Shown: positions 61,898 to 64,000 of the stretch, piece after piece
Position numbering within the stretch: position 1 is the stretch's first letter
Layout: each line of letters opens with the position of its first letter
Source: Bradyrhizobium ottawaense
GTDB taxonomy: Bacteria; Pseudomonadota; Alphaproteobacteria; Rhizobiales; Xanthobacteraceae
DNA: 64,000 nt
Reading direction: 5' to 3'
NCBI RefSeq assembly: GCF_002278135.3
Contig: NZ_CP029425.2
Span: 8,160,001 to 8,224,000 of the forward strand
Made by a program: the position numbers and the translations under genes
The notes under the pieces: generated by a model
Database searches by the model: none
What the model saw: the letters and a program-made list of their open reading frames with translations, nothing else
What the model was told of the DNA's origin: nothing

Positions 61898-63397
61898 TCA
61901 AATCGTCTGATTGTACTCGCCGACCTCGGGATGCGTACGCAGCACGCTGTTCACCATCTCGAACATGTCGTGCATGCGCTGCTCCGAGACCGGACTCTCG
62001 ACCACGACGACGAGCTCGGGCTTGTTCGAGGAGGCGCGCACCAGGCCCCAGCTGCCGTCCTCGACCGTGACGCGCACGCCGTTGACGGTGACGAGGTCGC
62101 GGATCGCCTGTCCCCCGATCCTGGCGCCCTTGGCCTGCAAGCCCTCGAAATGCTTCACCACCTGGTCGATGACGCCGTACTTGGTCTCGTCGGCGCAATG
62201 CGGCGACATGGTCGGCGACGACCATGTCTTCGGCAGCGCGTTCTTCAGGTCCGCCATCGACTTGCCCGGCGCGCGGTCGAGCATGTCGCAGATCGCGATC
62301 GCCGACACCAGGCCGTCGTCATAGCCGCGTCCATACGGCTTGTTGAAGAAGAAATGGCCGGACTTCTCGAAGCCCGCCATCGCGCCGGTCTCGTTGGTGC
62401 GGCGCTTCATGTAGGAATGGCCGGTCTTCCAATAGGCGACCTTGGCGCCCTGCTTCTGCAGCACCGGATCGGTGACGAACAGGCCGGTCGACTTCACGTC
62501 GACGATGAACTGCGCGTCCTTGTGGATCGCCGACATGTCGCGCGCCAGCATCACGCCGACCTTGTCGGCAAAGATCTCCTCGCCGGTATTGTCGACGACG
62601 CCGCAGCGATCGCCGTCACCGTCGAAGCCGAGGCCGACATCGGCCTTGTGATGCAGCACCGCATCGCGGATCGCGTGCAGCATCTCCATGTCCTCGGGGT
62701 TCGGATTGTATTTCGGGAAGGTGTGGTCGAGCTCGGTGTCGAGCGGGATCACTTCGCAGCCGATCGCCTCCAGCACCTGCGGCGCGAAAGCGCCGGCGGT
62801 ACCGTTGCCGCAGGCCGCGACGACCTTGAGCTTGCGCTTGAGCTTCGGACGATTGGTGAGATCGGCGATGTAGCGCGCCGGGTAGTTCTCGTGGAACTGG
62901 TAGGAGCCGCCGGCCTTGTTCTTGAACTCCGCGTTCAGGACGATCTCCTTCAGCCGCGTCATCTCGTCGGGGCCGAAAGTCAGCGGACGGTTGGCGCCCA
63001 TCTTCACGCCGGTCCAGCCATTGTCGTTGTGCGAGGCGGTCACCATCGCAACAGCGGGCACGTCGAGATCGAACTGCGCGAAATACGCCATCGGCGTCAC
63101 CGCAAGACCGATGTCATGCACCTTGCAACCCGCAGCCATCAGGCCGGAGATCAGCGCGTATTTGATCGAGGCCGAATAGCCACGGAAATCATGCCCGGTG
63201 ACGATCTCCTGCTTGACGCCGAGCTCGGCGATCAGCGCGCCCAGCCCCATGCCGAGCGCCTGCACCCCCATCAGGTTGATTTCCTTCTGGAACAACCAGC
63301 GCGCGTCGTATTCGCGAAAGCCCGTAGGCTTCACCATCGGCTCGGATTCGAAGGCGTAGGTGTTGGGCAAAAGGACGGATTTCGGCTTCGGGAACAT
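61898..63397 (-). CDS. phosphomannomutase/phosphoglucomutase
   Basis: A 499-residue alpha-D-phosphohexomutase. The phospho-Ser loop is VTASHNDNGWTGVK; the metal loop is FDGDGDRCGVVD; the sugar loop is FEKSGHFFF; the phosphate loop is EDGSWGLVRASSNKPELVVVVES. It interconverts the 1- and 6-phosphates of glucose or mannose, feeding exopolysaccharide and lipopolysaccharide. It is probably separate from the 16-21 kb polysaccharide genes in transcription. A palindrome lies about 100 bases upstream. Confidence 0.93.
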   Translation of the reverse strand: MFPKPKSVLLPNTYAFESEPMVKPTGFREYDARWLFQKEINLMGVQALGMGLGALIAELGVKQEIVTGHDFRGYSASIKYALISGLMAAGCKVHDIGLAVTPMAYFAQFDLDVPAVAMVTASHNDNGWTGVKMGANRPLTFGPDEMTRLKEIVLNAEFKNKAGGSYQFHENYPARYIADLTNRPKLKRKLKVVAACGNGTAGAFAPQVLEAIGCEVIPLDTELDHTFPKYNPNPEDMEMLHAIRDAVLHHKADVGLGFDGDGDRCGVVDNTGEEIFADKVGVMLARDMSAIHKDAQFIVDVKSTGLFVTDPVLQKQGAKVAYWKTGHSYMKRRTNETGAMAGFEKSGHFFFNKPYGRGYDDGLVSAIAICDMLDRAPGKSMADLKNALPKTWSSPTMSPHCADETKYGVIDQVVKHFEGLQAKGARIGGQAIRDLVTVNGVRVTVEDGSWGLVRASSNKPELVVVVESPVSEQRMHDMFEMVNSVLRTHPEVGEYNQTI

Positions 63398-63500
63398 TGA
63401 GATGGTCTCGTGAAGGGCAGGAATTGAGGCAGCCTTAGCGAATGCAGGGCCGCAGCGGAAGGCGGGAATGAAGGCTTATGGCCGATAATTGCGGCAGTTT

Positions 63501-63520
63501 GGTAACGAAGAAACGTTACC
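63501..63520. promoter_or_regulatory. palindrome upstream of the phosphohexomutase gene
   Basis: GGTAACGAAGAAACGTTACC is a perfect 7-bp inverted repeat around six bases. It lies 104 bases before the mutase start and 35 bases past the hepT stop. No T-run follows on the minus strand, so an operator is more likely than a terminator. Confidence 0.45.
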
Positions 63521-63554
63521 GCGAGGGCAGTACCAAATGTATGACCGGAATGAG

Positions 63555-63901
63555 CTAACTCTGCAGTCGTGCAATCTCCTCTTCGACGACTGCCTTGAGA
63601 GCCGGCAGAGCCTGCTGAACAGTTTCCCACACAAGATGTGCAGCAACATCTTCATAGTTGTGGCGATAGACATTGCCCGCCGCCGCCATCTGTCTCCATG
63701 CAATGGCCGGGTGCCTGGTCTTCAGATCCTCTGGGGGCGGCGAGACGCTTCTGAAATGATCTCCAGACATCGCGTAACGGCATAGACCGCCCGGAGGTCC
63801 GCCGCGAACGCCTCGCGATCGAGACTTCCGACGAACTCGGTCGCCAAGTCGATGTGATGCAGGATGTCCCGCAGGGTCCCGTCGATGCGATCAGAAGGCA
63901 T
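63555..63901 (-). pseudogene. hepT: HepT-like toxin, frameshifted
   Basis: Two overlapping frames together give one HepT (DUF86) protein. The first, from about 63901, reads SDRIDGTLRDILHHIDLATEFVGSLDREAFAADLRAVYAVTRCLEIISEASRR and then stops. The second resumes PEDLKTRHPAIAWRQMAAAGNVYRHNYEDVAAHLVWETVQQALPALKAVVEEEIARL, with the RNase-like R...H-x-Y site (VYRHNY). One base is missing in the CCCCC run near 63735-63740. It is a real pseudogene, a slippage site or a sequencing error. The partner antitoxin gene overlaps it upstream. Confidence 0.7.
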
Positions 63902-63998
63902 AGACGGCATCGGCCGTCGCGGCAGGAGCGACGTATGATTTCAGACCATCGCGATTGACGACGTCGACCGGGCCGTCAAACAGATTGGAAATGTATTC
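63891..63998 (-). CDS. mntA: MntA-type nucleotidyltransferase antitoxin, C-terminal end (partial)
   Basis: The last 35 codons of a gene that runs off the window edge. Translated on the minus strand it gives EYISNLFDGPVDVVNRDGLK, then ends ATADAVYAF. This matches the C-terminus of minimal nucleotidyltransferases paired with HepT. The catalytic GSxxxxxD is outside the window. In known pairs, MntA adds AMP to a Tyr of HepT to silence it. It overlaps the hepT start by about 11 bases. Confidence 0.65.
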   Translation of the reverse strand, partial: EYISNLFDGPVDVVNRDGLKSYVAPAATADAVYAF

Positions 63999-64000
63999 CT

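Noticed and set aside
61931..63400. A 489-codon plus-strand frame across the phosphohexomutase
   Set aside because: Shadow of the mutase, whose active-site motifs are all on the minus strand.
1..64000. A defence island or phage
   Set aside because: No restriction, retron, CBASS effector, integrase or phage structural genes were seen. The cyclase has a class III fold and signalling domains rather than a CD-NTase, and the HepT-MntA pair at the edge is the only toxin-antitoxin trace.

Overview
The window is GC-rich chromosomal DNA from an alphaproteobacterium of the Bradyrhizobium type. Three things point there: the gene order rpmH-rnpA-yidC-engB-argB, the block ffs-dnaX-ybaB-recR, and the many intergenic palindromic repeats. 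The assignment is by recognition of gene families and gene order, not by a database search.

Region by region. 1-2.9 kb: the 3' end of a YgiQ-type radical SAM gene, a small monooxygenase-fold protein, an Rrf2 regulator with a palindrome against its start codon, a methyltransferase and a Tat-exported truncated globin. 2.9-9.4 kb is accessory DNA: an orphan ABC binding protein, an IS110/IS1111-type element with a long 3' non-coding tail, and a 1115-residue SAM-cyclase-ATPase-TPR signalling protein bracketed by short direct repeats (a third copy lies at 2.87 kb). 9.4-13.4 kb: an alpha/beta hydrolase, a phasin-like protein, a response-regulator relic, a PHB-depolymerase-family esterase and its CopG-type regulator. 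13.7-16.2 kb: a luciferase-like oxidoreductase and small exported or hypothetical proteins. 16.2-21.2 kb: an exopolysaccharide cassette (Wzz/GNVR chain-length protein, GH5-like glycosidase, O-antigen-ligase-like membrane protein). 21.3-25.1 kb: a short LysR regulator divergent from an MFS transporter, then an alcohol-dehydrogenase-family enzyme and a methyltransferase. 25.1-26.5 kb: tandem hairpins and a tandem pair of Rnk/GreA-C-like proteins. 26.5-31.5 kb: a catabolic operon (enoyl-CoA hydratase, acyl-CoA ligase, TctC-type binding protein) divergent from an IclR regulator, with a perfect palindrome between them. 31.5-33 kb: a two-domain exported protein, queD, tRNA-Arg(ACG) and a decayed tRNA-Arg copy.

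From 33 kb the window is mostly housekeeping: an orphan histidine kinase; rpmH, rnpA, yidC, engB and argB; lysine/peptidoglycan precursor genes dapD and dapE; tRNA and translation-start functions truA, fmt and def; rmuC; an AmpG-type permease; recR-ybaB-dnaX and the SRP RNA. 54.2-58.6 kb is a tightly overlapping operon: a polar amino acid-type ABC importer, an SDR-fold protein lacking the catalytic Tyr and Lys, and a muconate-lactonizing-type enolase-superfamily enzyme. A HIT protein, NudC, a PfkB kinase, an Lrp regulator and a phosphomannomutase/phosphoglucomutase follow. The window ends in a frameshifted hepT and the 3' end of its mntA-type partner.

The most unusual features are regulatory and repetitive. 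The rpmH leader has a consensus promoter followed by mutually exclusive hairpins. Three TTAACCAT-type boxes lie at exact 24-bp spacing between def and rmuC. At least two families of intergenic palindromic elements occupy most gaps from 33 to 62 kb, two copies sharing an identical 37-nt insert. Palindromes sit on or next to the starts of the Rrf2 and CopG genes and in the IclR divergent promoter.
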